Numbered from the stretch's first letter, positions 10,941-20,855 are shown. The stretch is DNA of 23,736 bases from Asterionellopsis glacialis (GCA_014885115.2 WKLE02002778.1:1-23736), one strand, 5' to 3'. Translations and numbers: made by a program. The notes: generated from the sequence alone by a model not told the origin.

Positions 10941-11758
10941 CTGCTATATCATACACCGTATACAATACATTAAATTTGTATTGTTTCTTCTTCTTTTGTC
11001 ACACTCCGGGATGAACGTTAAACGAACTCCATTTACAAGTGCATGTAAATTTTGTAGTAATGTCCATTTTGTTATAATCACTTTTCTTCTCAACGTCATC
11101 ATCAATCTCAACTTTTGAAGAAAGATTTCTTGAATATACCTGTTTCAATGCGAACCAAATCATAATGGTTATGTGTTGGAGACTCGTAATTTATTCACAT
11201 TAAAAGTTTCTTTGAGAAACTGGACGAAGGATTATTTCAATCTTTTCATGAAGATTTCAGATGGTAGCCTTTAGGCTGTCTAAAAAGCTTCTTCTAACCA
11301 AGATGCAGATACGGTATGATTTTGCAATAGGCCCAGTTGAATTTCAAGACCCACGGTATACAATCCCTGCACGAAAAGGTGGAAAGTATAAAATATACAC
11401 TCTATCTAATTATTATATGATCAACAAAGTTTTATTTCATTGTTTCTCCGTAGTCCATCAACGTTTGTGAAAAAAAAATCATTCGTCACAAAATATTTTT
11501 TTAATAGGAATTTTTAGGAGATCCACGCTTTGCATTTGATGAAAAATATATCATCCACACAAATCCAACGCAATCTTTCACAGAGTATTCCATACAATTG
11601 ATACGTGTTGCATGTTGTCTGTCAAATTTTAAATCTTTCTTTTGCTTTTTGATCTTGTGTGTACCAAAACAAACAAATAAAATTTCATTCAAATCAGTAC
11701 ACGTAGATTCAATCTCGAGACTGAGGGAGGCACAAGGGAGCAAACGAAAACTCTTCTT
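10941..11758. other. Convergent intergenic region, no supported gene
   Basis: This gap lies between the 3' end of the plus-strand gene ending at 10940 and the 3' end of the minus-strand gene ending at 11759, so it should hold both 3' UTRs. It is AT-rich with A/T runs near 11470-11505. A 69-codon frame at 11261-11470 has no recognisable feature. I see no repeat of note. Confidence 0.6.
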
Positions 11759-13576
11759 TTACATTGTTGGAGGCCCTGCTGTATGCACGTTTTCCTTCTC
11801 AAAATAAACAGAGTAAAAATCGATTTTCCGGCTTGCGAAACAAAAAGACTCAATGGTACCATCTTCATTGCACAGGGGGTTGGCAGCGGACTTGTTAGTG
11901 GCTATGTTGACGTCATCTCCATGCATCAAGATGAATCGTGGACCCTGACGGTCTGCTCGAAGAGCCCTGTTGGTTTTGTAAATCCATTGTCCAAATCCAG
12001 TCTTCCGTCTAGGATTTGTATTGTCTTCGTGGACAATCCGGGGTAAGGGGTTATTGTCGGGTGTTGATTTGTTTGCCAAAATACCTTCCACACAGATAGG
12101 GTAACGTACGCCCTTTTCATTCACCCACACCAATTTGACAGTTTTGGCTATTTCGGGCCTATCGTAAACTATCCCCGAATCAGTGCTCATTACCAACCCT
12201 TGAAAGATTTGTACAATCTTGACTGTCTTGTCGACAATAAGGGTAACGCCATAATTTTGGGCCTGTTTGGTGAGGTCCTTTTCTCCAATCCAAACAGGAG
12301 CGGCATCACTACCGCCTAGGGACAATTCAAAGTAAGACCCTCTCAAGGATCTCCCCTTTCGCGTGTGGTAATTATAATCACTCAAGTGGTTTGTAACGTA
12401 CGCACAAAGTTGCCCCAATTTCTTCATATCAGAAGCACCCGTAACGACGAATCGCACTTCCTTGGTGGCATCATCTGTAAGCTTCAACTGCACCCGAGTC
12501 TTCTTGCGGAGCTGCAACTTTTCTTGAAGAGCATTAATATAAGCTAGAACAGCAGCATCCGTGAGTCCTGAAGAAGAGGAGGAGGTGGCTACTTTGGCCT
12601 TCTTTGCAGCGGGAGCAGTGGCAAAAGCTGCCGCTTCTGTCAAGGATCGTCCCATACCTTTTTGGTTTTTGTCCGTTTTAAATGTAATTGTATGATTCAT
12701 CCATTCAAGCTTCCAGTGGTCGGACATGTGGTCAAATTTGTGTATCAAGGTCTTGCGAGAAAAGGGATCCACAAGTCCCAATTCCTCATCTGTAAACCAC
12801 AACAATTCCTTAATGAGCTTTGACACTTTCTTGGAAACCTTATCGCATTCTTCGGGAGATTCGGTATCACGACGCCAATGATCAACATCATCACATGCCA
12901 AAATGGAACCCATGGTCAATTCAAAAGCATCCCGGGCAACGTTATTTTTGGGAGGCAACGATGCCTGTTTCATGGCCAGATTAATGGCTTTCTGACATTT
13001 AGTCAATTGCTTTTGAATCACGGGATACATACACCAAGAGGAGTATGTATTTAGCATGACGAATCCATCATCAGCATCATTGCGAGGATCAGCGTTGTAC
13101 AGTTCTCGACGAAACTTATGAAGATTCTCAAACAAGGGACGTCGGGCTATGAGTGCGTGATGGTACTTGTCAACTTGTTCCATGGTGAGGGAAGAATAGA
13201 CTTCTTTTTTCTTTTCTTCATCATCCTCCAGATCTTCAATGTCTTCAAATCCTTCAAATCCCATTTCTTCCAAAGATTCTGGAATCATGTGCAGAATACC
13301 ATCTGATATATGAATTTGAACATACCCATCACTATCATTGGCGTTCTGATATTCCTTCAAGAGAGCCTCTCGCGTCTCAAATGGAGATGCCGCCGTCGCC
13401 GACTCTTGGGCAGCAGGGGGTGTAACTTGTTTTGCTGGAGCTTCTTTGCTTGATGGTGCATGAACCTCGGATACTGGTGATGGTGCTGGTGGATCCTTAC
13501 GCTTGGTTCCAGCGGTAGAGGGACGTGTCGATTGCTTCATCATTGTGTTGACTTTGTGTTTCGTTTTGTGGAACAT
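11759..13576 (-). CDS. Unrecognised 605-aa protein
   Basis: This is a single uninterrupted frame. I chose the ATG at 13574-13576; an in-frame MM pair 11 codons later is an alternative start. The stop is TAA at 11759-11761. Visible parts: a Pro/Ala/Ser-rich basic N-terminus with KRK (25-27); a strongly acidic segment (FEDIEDLEDDEEKKKE, about 110-125); a helical region at about 130-300 with several Trp, Cys and His residues; a second basic patch (KKAKV, 325-329) followed by a Ser run; and a mixed alpha/beta region from about 340 to the end. The segment at about 360-420 (RVQLKL ... NYHTRKGR ... YFEL) has the beta-helix-beta rhythm of pRiA4b ORF-3-like folds, but I cannot confirm that. The basic patches suggest a nuclear location. 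The function is unknown. Its length and freedom from stops argue that it is real. Confidence 0.8.
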   Translation of the reverse strand: MFHKTKHKVNTMMKQSTRPSTAGTKRKDPPAPSPVSEVHAPSSKEAPAKQVTPPAAQESATAASPFETREALLKEYQNANDSDGYVQIHISDGILHMIPESLEEMGFEGFEDIEDLEDDEEKKKEVYSSLTMEQVDKYHHALIARRPLFENLHKFRRELYNADPRNDADDGFVMLNTYSSWCMYPVIQKQLTKCQKAINLAMKQASLPPKNNVARDAFELTMGSILACDDVDHWRRDTESPEECDKVSKKVSKLIKELLWFTDEELGLVDPFSRKTLIHKFDHMSDHWKLEWMNHTITFKTDKNQKGMGRSLTEAAAFATAPAAKKAKVATSSSSSGLTDAAVLAYINALQEKLQLRKKTRVQLKLTDDATKEVRFVVTGASDMKKLGQLCAYVTNHLSDYNYHTRKGRSLRGSYFELSLGGSDAAPVWIGEKDLTKQAQNYGVTLIVDKTVKIVQIFQGLVMSTDSGIVYDRPEIAKTVKLVWVNEKGVRYPICVEGILANKSTPDNNPLPRIVHEDNTNPRRKTGFGQWIYKTNRALRADRQGPRFILMHGDDVNIATNKSAANPLCNEDGTIESFCFASRKIDFYSVYFEKENVHTAGPPTM

Positions 13577-13960
13577 CAATTTTTCTCAGAATATACGGCT
13601 TCCAAGTTTCTGTTTAGTGGCGGCGCCAATCTGAGTTTGACTTTGCAGACAGTGAATCGTACGTGCTCTACGTACAACCGGCGTAGAGACGCAAAAGAAA
13701 ACCTGTTGGCGCGAAAAATCTGAACATGGTCTTCCGTCTGTTTCTACTCTTCTTGGGCCTTTTCTTGAACGAGTTACTGCCAAGTTTGTACATTTTGTTT
13801 CTTTTTACGACTAGTCCAGGACGTGGGACTTGAAAGGAACTGGTTGAGACATTGGCACACAGGAACCACACTATTGAAACAACTTCACTCTGGTGTTTCC
13901 CAGAAGTAGCTTGTTCGAAAGTTTGTTACATGGTGCGACCACAGCATGGAAACAGGAATA

Positions 13961-14314
13961 TGAAATAGTAGTATTGAAACAATGTCACTCCTCTTTTTGC
14001 TACTACTTCGTACTATATGCATACTGCACTTTGGGACATGGTTTGGCCATGTTGTCTACTTGAGTCTTGACACTGACTTCTTGTGTAGTTCATCCAGTTT
14101 CTATTCATTCAGACTGAATTTTCATAGTTTTCAAAGGTAATGAAATAGTAGTATTGAAACAATGTCACTCTTTTTTTTGCTACTACTTAGTACTACATGC
14201 ATACTGCACTTTGGGACATGGTTTGGCCATGTTGTCTACTTGAGACACTGACTTATTGTGTAGTTCATCCAGTTTCTATTCATTCAGACTGAATTTTCAT
14301 AGTTTTCAAAGGTA
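13961..14314 (+). repeat. Tandem duplication of a ~180-bp non-coding unit
   Basis: Copy 1 (13961-14139) and copy 2 (14141-14314) are nearly identical. They differ by a 5-bp deletion in copy 2 (TCTTG lost after CTTGAG) and a few substitutions. Each unit contains the hairpin ACATGG-TTTGG-CCATGT (14036-14052 and 14216-14232) and the small palindrome TTCAGACTGAA near its end. A weakly similar start (ATTGAAACAACTTCACTC) lies upstream near 13872. No reading frame is preserved, so this looks like satellite-like or segmental tandem duplication, not duplicated coding sequence. Confidence 0.95.
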
Positions 14315-15769
14315 GTCAATTGTGTTAGCTTCTTGACTGATGTAGTTATGCATAAGGCATAACAAAATCACAGAAAACCTCTTGCACAAACAAGAAGAAT
14401 TTGAAGCAGTGGCAGTTATAATGTCACGAGCACTTTCTTTTTTTTGTTAGTGATAATTGTCCTCTGCAAACCCTAGAAATACATATTCCAAATGATAGGA
14501 GTTTTACTAGAAGAACTGACAATAGCTTGCTAGATATTCAGATTGACATCATTACAAGCTACTTTTGTCAATAAGAGCTACTAATGCTGGATATAGATGA
14601 ATTTTTCTCATAATTCTATTGTAGTTTTTATTGCAGAATTCTTTTATTTAATTGCTAATTACTCTGTTACAAGCTTGTTGTTCATTCTAATCAAATATCA
14701 TTTGGCATTGATGTTTCTTTTCAACTTGGATTCTTCACCAAGAAATTTCTTTTTAGTCTTCCTGCTTGAAATGATATCAGTATAAGAGAATTGTTTTGGA
14801 AGAAGGCACGCAAGAAGTTGTGATCTTTTTCAGCAAAAGGTGTTCATGATTTGTCAATAAGAACAAACTTTTCCCCATTGTTCCTACTGATGAATTTAGT
14901 ATAGATCTTCCAGATACTTTTATGAGAAAGAAGTAATATCAATCCAACTAAACTTAGGCTATGTATTTGTACTATATAGGAGAAGATTTCATGGGATTAA
15001 CAAGTTGTTTTCAGTTCTTATTAGTGTGCTGGTTGCTCTTTGAGCTCCTTATCTAGCTTTTAGGCTCTACAAAGTTGTATCAGAGTCTAACTTTTAACTT
15101 TATGGATATTGATTGCAACATTCAAGCAATCCATTACTCATCTTGTACTATGGCAAGTCAGGAGTTATTGCAGTATGGCCAGTAAAAAAAAAAGAAAAAA
15201 AGAGAGTATGAAGCAGTGTATTTCTGCTGAAGAAGCAAATCAATGAGACAATTATCTCATCCTGATCAGCAAGAAATGCAATTTTTGACTGTGGGGGAAG
15301 CTGTCTGCAATAATATTTATTTGTATGCATTTGTTACCATCCTTGTTGATTGCTGATTATTGTGTCATTGTGATTGCTCAAAAGATCAAGAAGTATTGAA
15401 GATTCATGCATGTTCAGTGGACTCCTACTAGGGGAGGTAAAAGGTACTGTCTGTAGGACCTTCCTGTACCAGATAAGACTTAATAAATACTTCCTCCATT
15501 AAGTGATAATTTTCCATGGCATTATTACTAGCTTTGCAATTCTCTTGTAGAGCCTGGTAGATACTGTGCAGAATGTGCTGGACTGAGGGGACTAAAGTTG
15601 CATACTGTACAGCTCCTCACAATAATTCACTTCTGTCTAGAACTTGCAGAAGAGTTGTTCCAGGATTAGGTGGACCAGTCCAGTACTGAGCTGTGACATA
15701 GAATTTTTTCAAATCCAATTAATCAAACTAGTAATTTTATGTGTTATTTTTTTGCAAGGGTGGAAGGAT

Positions 15770-15896
15770 GTACCATTTTATGGTACTGATTTCTTGACAC
15801 ACAGCCATTTTGAATTAGCAACCACCAGTAAGCTTCTGCATGGAACCGTACTGGTGGTTGCTAATTAAAAATTGCTGTGTGTCAAGAAATTGGTAC
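15770..15896. mobile_element. Foldback / MITE-like element with ~48-bp inverted arms
   Basis: The left arm (15781-15830) and right arm (15849-15896) are inverted copies of each other, sharing TTCTTGACACACAGC and ATTAGCAACCACCAGTA with few mismatches. The loop is about 18 bp. The left end carries a further small hairpin (GTACCAT-TTT-ATGGTAC, 15770-15786). Weaker inverted similarity reaches the TTGCAAG tracts near 15753 and 15914. The structure matches a non-autonomous inverted-repeat element; no transposase is present and I could not define a target-site duplication. Confidence 0.7.
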
Positions 15897-16039
15897 GGCA
15901 AACAGCACCATTTTGCAAGATTGATTGGAAGAGATCTGAAAGCAACAGCCAATTCTTGTCAGTTGGGTGAGCCTGCAATGCCAAAAAGTGCACCAGCCAA
16001 GTTGTGATAGTATTCAATTCCAATACAAGTAGGCCATGC

Positions 16040-16165
16040 TGTAATATATAATAATATATAATATACATGTACATATATATACTGGGTGTATATTCCAGTA
16101 GTATAAAAGTATTAAAATATGTATACATATATTAAAATTTTTCAAAGTATGTAAAATTACATATT
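16040..16165. repeat. AT-rich simple sequence tract
   Basis: This is a run of degenerate TATAAT/ATATAC repeats that includes the perfect palindrome ATATGTATACATAT. It lies in non-coding DNA directly downstream of the decayed minus-strand frame. Confidence 0.75.
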
Positions 16166-16413
16166 CATGTATACTTTCATAATTCAAAAATATGATTTTT
16201 GGGTCTATGTGGAGTCTAGGGACCAAATGTCACAAGTTGATCCACCTAATCCTGGAACAACCACTCAGAACCAGACCGTACAAGCAATCAAGTATACAAT
16301 CAAAAAAGCAACAAGACAATTGTATTATAGTGTTTCTCTAATCAAGAATAAAACTTCAAAAAATGAATATAAATTGTACAGCATTGTTGCCACTTTTTTT
16401 CCAAAAGAGAACA

Positions 16414-17303
16414 TTATGCATTTTTGTTATCTTTGTCGTCATCTTCTTTACCAGCTTCTCCCATCTGGAGCCTTGACAATGCAATTGAATATTTTTCCAG
16501 TTTAACACAATCCATGTTCATACTGTCTACAATAAAATCTAATTCTTCAAATGAAAGATAATCTTCAAGCTCATAATTGGACACATCAGGGGATGGATAT
16601 CTCAGCTGTCTAAAATCCACTCCTTCTTCTTCTATCTCAATCATTTCAATGCCAACTGGCAACTCAATTCCACCTCCTTCTTCACCACCATTGTTTGCAT
16701 AAAATGTTGCATATGCCTTTCTTACACCACAATGAAGTGCAATTGACTCCTTAGCAATTTTGTCACCAGCACCTTGGCAATTAAAAATTGTATTCACCAG
16801 TTGAGAATTGTGGATGTTTTTGTTGGCTGTTTTTTTAGTTATCCCAATGCCTTGACTTGGCAAAGACATTCACAATTCCCATCTATTGTAGGCCATGAGG
16901 GGTAGCATTGTTGTTGTTGCTTTGACTGCCAAGATGATAGTCTCTGTATGCCAGCATCAAAATGGATAGTCAGCTTCCACTGCTTTGATTATTTCTGTGT
17001 TCCTTCTTGCAAAAATCATCAAGCTTCTTGCTTGATGAAGCCTTTCAGGCTCAATATCCAAAGACACACAACCATCAATGATGTATGAAGCAGTTCCCCT
17101 ACCATTTTTGATGTTGCAGCTTTGCATCCAGGCTTTTCCTTCATAGCTGTCAGGCCTTCCATTTCAATGTTGAGGATCGACCTCAACCGCTTCCTCACTG
17201 AATGAATGAAAGGATTCAGCAGTGCAGCAGTATCACCAATATTTTGAGGGGGGGGGTCGATTCCTACTTGTTCAATAGCATTAGATCTCTCAAGAACCAA
17301 CAA
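16414..17303 (-). pseudogene. Decayed minus-strand coding frame, family unknown
   Basis: The longest intact part is a 151-codon frame, ATG at 16867-16869 to the stop at 16414. It is acidic, with the core GDKIAKESIALHCGVRKAY and an EDDDKD tail. The same frame continues upstream to 17163 and is broken only by TGA at 16870-16872 and TGA at 16957-16959; the upstream part (NIKNGRGTASYIIDGC, then LDIEPERLHQARSLMIFARR) looks protein-like. Above 17163 a different frame looks coding as far as about 17303 (SVRKRLRSILNIE), which implies a frameshift. A G9 run at 17248-17256 lies within it. I do not recognise the family. A transposon-derived gene is possible given the surrounding repeats, but I see no catalytic motif. 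The alternatives are a small live gene of 151 aa, or unrecognised introns. Confidence 0.4.
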
Positions 17304-18160
17304 ACAAGAGAGATCAATTCCACTGCAGTTGCCGCTGCTGATAAGTTTGTCATGTCAAAACAAAGAAACAAAGAAATATTTGGAGCCTGCGTGCGCAAAA
17401 TGGATTCTATTGTGTTATGTACGGTATGTACCAGGCTCTATGCAAGAATTGTAAAGCTAGTAATCATGCCGCGGAAAATTATCGCTCACAACGGAGGAAG
17501 TAGGTCGGACTAAAGGTAGTCCTCTAGAGGGTACAAGGGAGGCAAAAAGAATTTGCCAAACAAACAAGCAAGCACGACCGAGTCAATTTTTTTTAATCTT
17601 TTGATGGCGAAAGTTCTGTCTGTAGCCAATCAAAATAGATAAGGGGGAAATAATGCGACGTCATGCTTGCGTCCAAAGTTCTGCTTGAACATCTGTTGAA
17701 GAGTAAATTCTTGATGTCTTTTTCATTGTATCCAATGCACATCGAAATACTGTACTGCCGTTTGGTTCTGGCAGCAGAGTTGATGTCTGGGATTGAAGGC
17801 GGCGTGTCAAGGTGTCTCTTTTCCATGTCTTTCCGTAGAAATCTACGGACTCTTCATACGAACCATCACGAGAACTTCTCCAGTCTCCACAGAAAAAGCC
17901 AATGATGATAATTCTTTCGATTTGCTTTCTCACTGCTGTGAAATTCTGTGAAAGCACCTTCAAGCAAGATACCATACTCTACGATCCTGCAGTAGACCAG
18001 GTCCTACCGGTCTGTAGTCCTAGACAAAGATCTACTGAAAATACCTCGAGAGCCATCCATAATTTCTCAGCTGTTGTCAACTAAGTAACAAGGACTACCC
18101 TTGGTATCACCCACTTATTCAACTCTCGAACTGATTCACCTCGTAAACAAATACGAAACA
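17304..18160. other. Intergenic region upstream of the plastid-protein gene
   Basis: It contains a possible broken minus-strand frame (17593-17975, listed separately) and, at 17991-18025, a cluster of GGTCCTAC / GTAGTCCTAG motifs with AGACC...GGTCT inverted arms, about 155 bp before the ATG at 18161. Two related fragments (GTAGGTCGGACT and GGTAGTCC) lie near 17500-17522. Confidence 0.5.
17593..17975 (-). pseudogene. Possible small broken or spliced minus-strand gene
   Basis: An ATG at 17973-17975 opens a 104-codon frame containing IGFFCGDWRSSRDGSYEESV. From about 17826 a second frame reads on in protein-like sequence (PSIPDINSAARTKRQY, then CIGYNEKDIKNLLFNR) to a stop at 17593. Joining the two would need one frameshift or a small intron. 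The product is not recognised. It is divergent from the gene at 18161 and could instead be chance open frame. Confidence 0.2.
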
Positions 18161-19731
18161 ATGAAACTCTACCTTCTTTTCAGCTTGATAGCTTCCGCTC
18201 AAAGCTACTCTTCTTTTATGGGAGGATCAGTTGCACCAACGACACCGGCTTTCCGTCGTGCGGCAACATCATCACGAAGCCGTTCTTCGTTGGTCATGTA
18301 CGAACCATCCAATGATCCACCGTACAACAACCCAAGCAGCAATAACATGTGGACGGTCTTATCCACTACGGAACGTTGGATCTCTGATACACTCCTTGGA
18401 CTCAATCAAGGTGGAGGCGTCGGAGGAGGTAAAAATCCCTATGCCCGAAAAGAAGTTTCTTATGTTTGTGAAATGACAGACGAAGGTGCAATGACCGTTG
18501 CTGGAATTTTCAGACGCCTTCGAGAAGCGAGAGAATTAGGCCAAACTCATGGAATGGGAGAAGAGGATCGATTACTTGAACGAGGTATGTATCTTGAAGA
18601 ACTTTGTCGTAGAGTTATCACGATATGGTTGAATTTCTCGACTATCGTATTGTTCACCATTCTCACGTCATTTTTTTACGATTGGCGAAAATTATTGTTT
18701 TAGGCGAATCCTACCAGCCCGGTACACTCCGTCAAACTCAAGTGATTGTCATTCCTAACTATGGAGAAATGTTAGATAACTTTAACGTATTTGATAATTT
18801 GGTTCAAGTGATCAATCAGGCACGAAGGAATGCACGTGATTACGTGACAGATATCGCATTGGAAAAGATCGACGAAAAGATGCATTCCAATGAAATCGGA
18901 GAACGCGACTGGGTCGTCTCAGTCAACTTTGCTCATTTGCACCCTAAGTTTGGTGAAAAGACACCTGAACAAATCTTGCAAGAAATGAAAGAAGAAGAAG
19001 AGGAAGGAGAAGTTGACCTCAATCTCAAGGCCTACAAGGAACGTCGAGAGGCGGCACGTCGATCTCCGTATCCGACACTTGTCATTGAAGTCATGGCCAG
19101 TCCACCCCCTGACTTTGGAAATAACTTGAAGGCTCAACGAGAGCAACCTCAAGAAGACGCAGCACCACCTAAAGACGAAACTGATGTGACTCCTGAAGAT
19201 GTTCAAAAATTGGAAGCTTTGTTTGGTCAATCTGCTGCCATGAACCATCCAAAGAATGAAAAGTCTTCGGATCCTGACGATGAAGCCTTTTTTGACGCAA
19301 TTGGAAAAGTTACTGGTATTGATGAAATTTCCCTAGTTACACCGATGATTTTAGCTCAAAATTGGATTGCCGAGCATGATAAGGCCTTTGATGCTGAAAC
19401 ATGTGCATTTACTGCTAGTGATGCTCGCTATGTAGATGAAGGGTATGAATTCGTCTTTACCAACCTTGCCATGCAAGCTTCTAAATTTCTTCAACCTGAC
19501 AAAACCAAGGAAGCGATGAAGGCAGGGCAACGTCAGTACATGGTCATGTCCAATTTTTTGTCGTCCTCTGCTACAAGCATGGCAAAATTTGGCTGTGAAG
19601 TTGAGAATATCATTGACGCTTTGCCAGAATTGAAAGGGAAAGTTCACATAGAAATCTTTCATCCCGAGCATATTCTCCCAGAGAGGAGAGCATCCGTGCC
19701 TATCTTTGCATTGGAATGGTCCAATTTGTAA
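18161..19731 (+). CDS. Probable plastid-targeted protein with two DUF1415-like units
   Basis: Exons 18161-18584 and 18704-19731 are joined by a 119-bp intron (GTATGT...TTTTAG, phase 1) and give 483 aa. The N-terminus MKLYLLFSLIASAQS is a signal peptide followed by YSSF and a Ser/Arg-rich, acid-poor stretch. This fits the diatom bipartite plastid presequence, with an aromatic residue near the cleavage point. Unit 1 (about 69-280) has ERWISDTLLG, NPYARK, TQVIVIPN, HPKF (221-224) and RRSPYPTLVIEVM (260-272). Unit 2 (about 355-483) has AQNWIAEH, CAFTASDARYV, VHIEIFHPEH (455-464) and RRASVPIFALEW (469-480). The order W-I ... FHP ... RSPYP is the DUF1415 pattern, whose function is not established. 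The CPF cysteine is replaced in unit 1. An acidic, charged linker joins the units. The presequence and gene structure are firm; the family call rests on motif recall. Confidence 0.85.
18585..18703 (+). other. Intron of the plastid-protein gene
   Basis: The donor GTATGT is at 18585 and the acceptor TTTTAG ends at 18703. Splicing restores LLERG-ESYQPGTLRQ across the junction. Read-through of the first frame stops at 18701-18703. Confidence 0.9.
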
Positions 19732-20429
19732 AAGAAATGGACCATCACACCAAAGCGCAACGAAAAACTATTGTGATTGCATGTGAAAATGCATTTTTTG
19801 TAATATTTGTGTTTATATAGATTTTTATATGAATATTTTGTTGAACAAGCTTGAGCTTGCGAGCATTTTGTTATACTGGCTCAATTATTTGATAGACGCG
19901 CAAGTCTTAGGAATTATCCATCGTATCGATAGAAATATAGAACTAATAAGACCTATAATTCATAGCAGGTGAACTGTCAACTTCCACTGATTGTGTTTTA
20001 AAGCATTTCTTCGTATCAAGATGTATTGACGGCAATTTATGAAGGTGGTTGGGCAACAGATTTTTGCTTCGATGAAAACCGGTGAATTCAATATATATCA
20101 CCATGGTTATAGGAAATCGGAGAATGCAACACATGCTTCGATCTGTAGACTGTCTTCTTCGATGAAGACTTTATACACTATTTGGTGTGCCGCGCATTTA
20201 AGGAAAATACTCTAGACGAAAATAATCTTTTCCATAACAACTAAATAAATAAATACCACTATTTTACGTTTTAACTGCTGTGATTGAAAACGATCCTGAT
20301 TACAGCTATTAAAACAATAGTCTTTCGCTTCATTCGAAACGGCAATATGCGAACTTGATTGTATGAATAACATCATAGCTTCCAAAATTTTTCTTTTCTG
20401 CACTCTGTTCAGATTCAAAAAATCTGCCA
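19732..20429. other. Convergent intergenic region, no supported gene
   Basis: This gap lies between the 3' ends of the plastid-protein gene (plus) and the small secretory-protein gene (minus). It is AT-rich, with only frames under 75 codons, and no repeat of note. It presumably holds both 3' UTRs. Confidence 0.6.
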
Positions 20430-20855
20430 TTACATGGATCCCATGTACGAGAGGCTTAAGCTGCCATTTTCGAGCAATCGGCCAAATTCTTCATCGAACA
20501 AAATCTGAGAATCATCCAAACTGCGGCTTTCTGCATCCTTCTCATCAGGAACGGCTATGATCTTCAAATGACGCGAAGGCATCGACGAGGACATCATAGA
20601 GTGGCTCGCATTTTCCAACATTCTACCAAATTCTGAATCAAAAGAGAAATCCAAATTATCATCTACCGCGACCACTTTTCGACCTTTCTGACTTTCAGCA
20701 CCGGCATTACTTGAAATCCTAAGGTTTCGCTTACGGGATAGCTTCTTCGATTTGTTCTCATTCGAAAGATTGATATCATCTGATATTGCGAAACCCTTGT
20801 CAAGAAGAGACATGTGGCAGAGAGCCACAAGGGCGATGGGAGCAACGCGAACCAT
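20430..20855 (-). CDS. Small secretory-pathway protein with duplicated EFGRxLENxS motif
   Basis: I chose the ATG at 20853-20855 (141 aa) over the in-frame ATG at 20966. The shorter form starts directly with a signal peptide (MVRVAPIALVALCHMSLL, likely cut after GFA at 23), whereas the extra upstream codons cover a GGTACCAGGTA intergenic-type motif. After the signal comes a basic segment (KSKKLSRKRNLR, 35-46), then two related blocks: residues 66-90 with FDSEFGRMLENASHSMM, and residues 115-138 with FDEEFGRLLENGSLSLS. Both blocks contain an N-x-S glycosylation sequon (ENAS, ENGS). There is no transmembrane helix in the mature part. I do not recognise the family. A secreted or cell-wall protein is possible, which is inference. 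The neighbouring gene at 21583 is divergent, 727 bp away. Confidence 0.7.
   Translation of the reverse strand: MVRVAPIALVALCHMSLLDKGFAISDDINLSNENKSKKLSRKRNLRISSNAGAESQKGRKVVAVDDNLDFSFDSEFGRMLENASHSMMSSSMPSRHLKIIAVPDEKDAESRSLDDSQILFDEEFGRLLENGSLSLSYMGSM

Larger units (their letters stand above)
13577..16413. other. AT-rich, repeat-bearing intergenic block
   Basis: The part next to 13576 should hold the promoter of the minus-strand 605-aa gene. The rest is AT-rich, with many poly-T tracts and no frame that looks coding. It contains the 180-bp tandem duplication (13961-14314), the foldback element (15770-15896) and an AT microsatellite (about 16040-16165), each listed separately. Between about 14320 and 15640 I see nothing beyond low-complexity AT-rich sequence. 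Confidence 0.65.

Noticed and set aside
13961..14314. CRISPR-like array
   Set aside because: There are only two long, directly abutting units with no spacers, in a eukaryotic genome.
15644..16226. Open frames on both strands across 15644-16226
   Set aside because: They are produced by the inverted arms of the foldback element and by the AT-rich tract, and have no codon-like composition.
16227..16505. 93-codon plus-strand frame starting MSQVDPPNPG
   Set aside because: The start looks protein-like, but the rest is low-complexity and runs antisense to the more convincing minus-strand frame ending at 16414.
18101..18160. Upstream extension of the plastid gene from 18101
   Set aside because: It starts at a TTG codon. 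The ATG at 18161 begins directly with the signal peptide.
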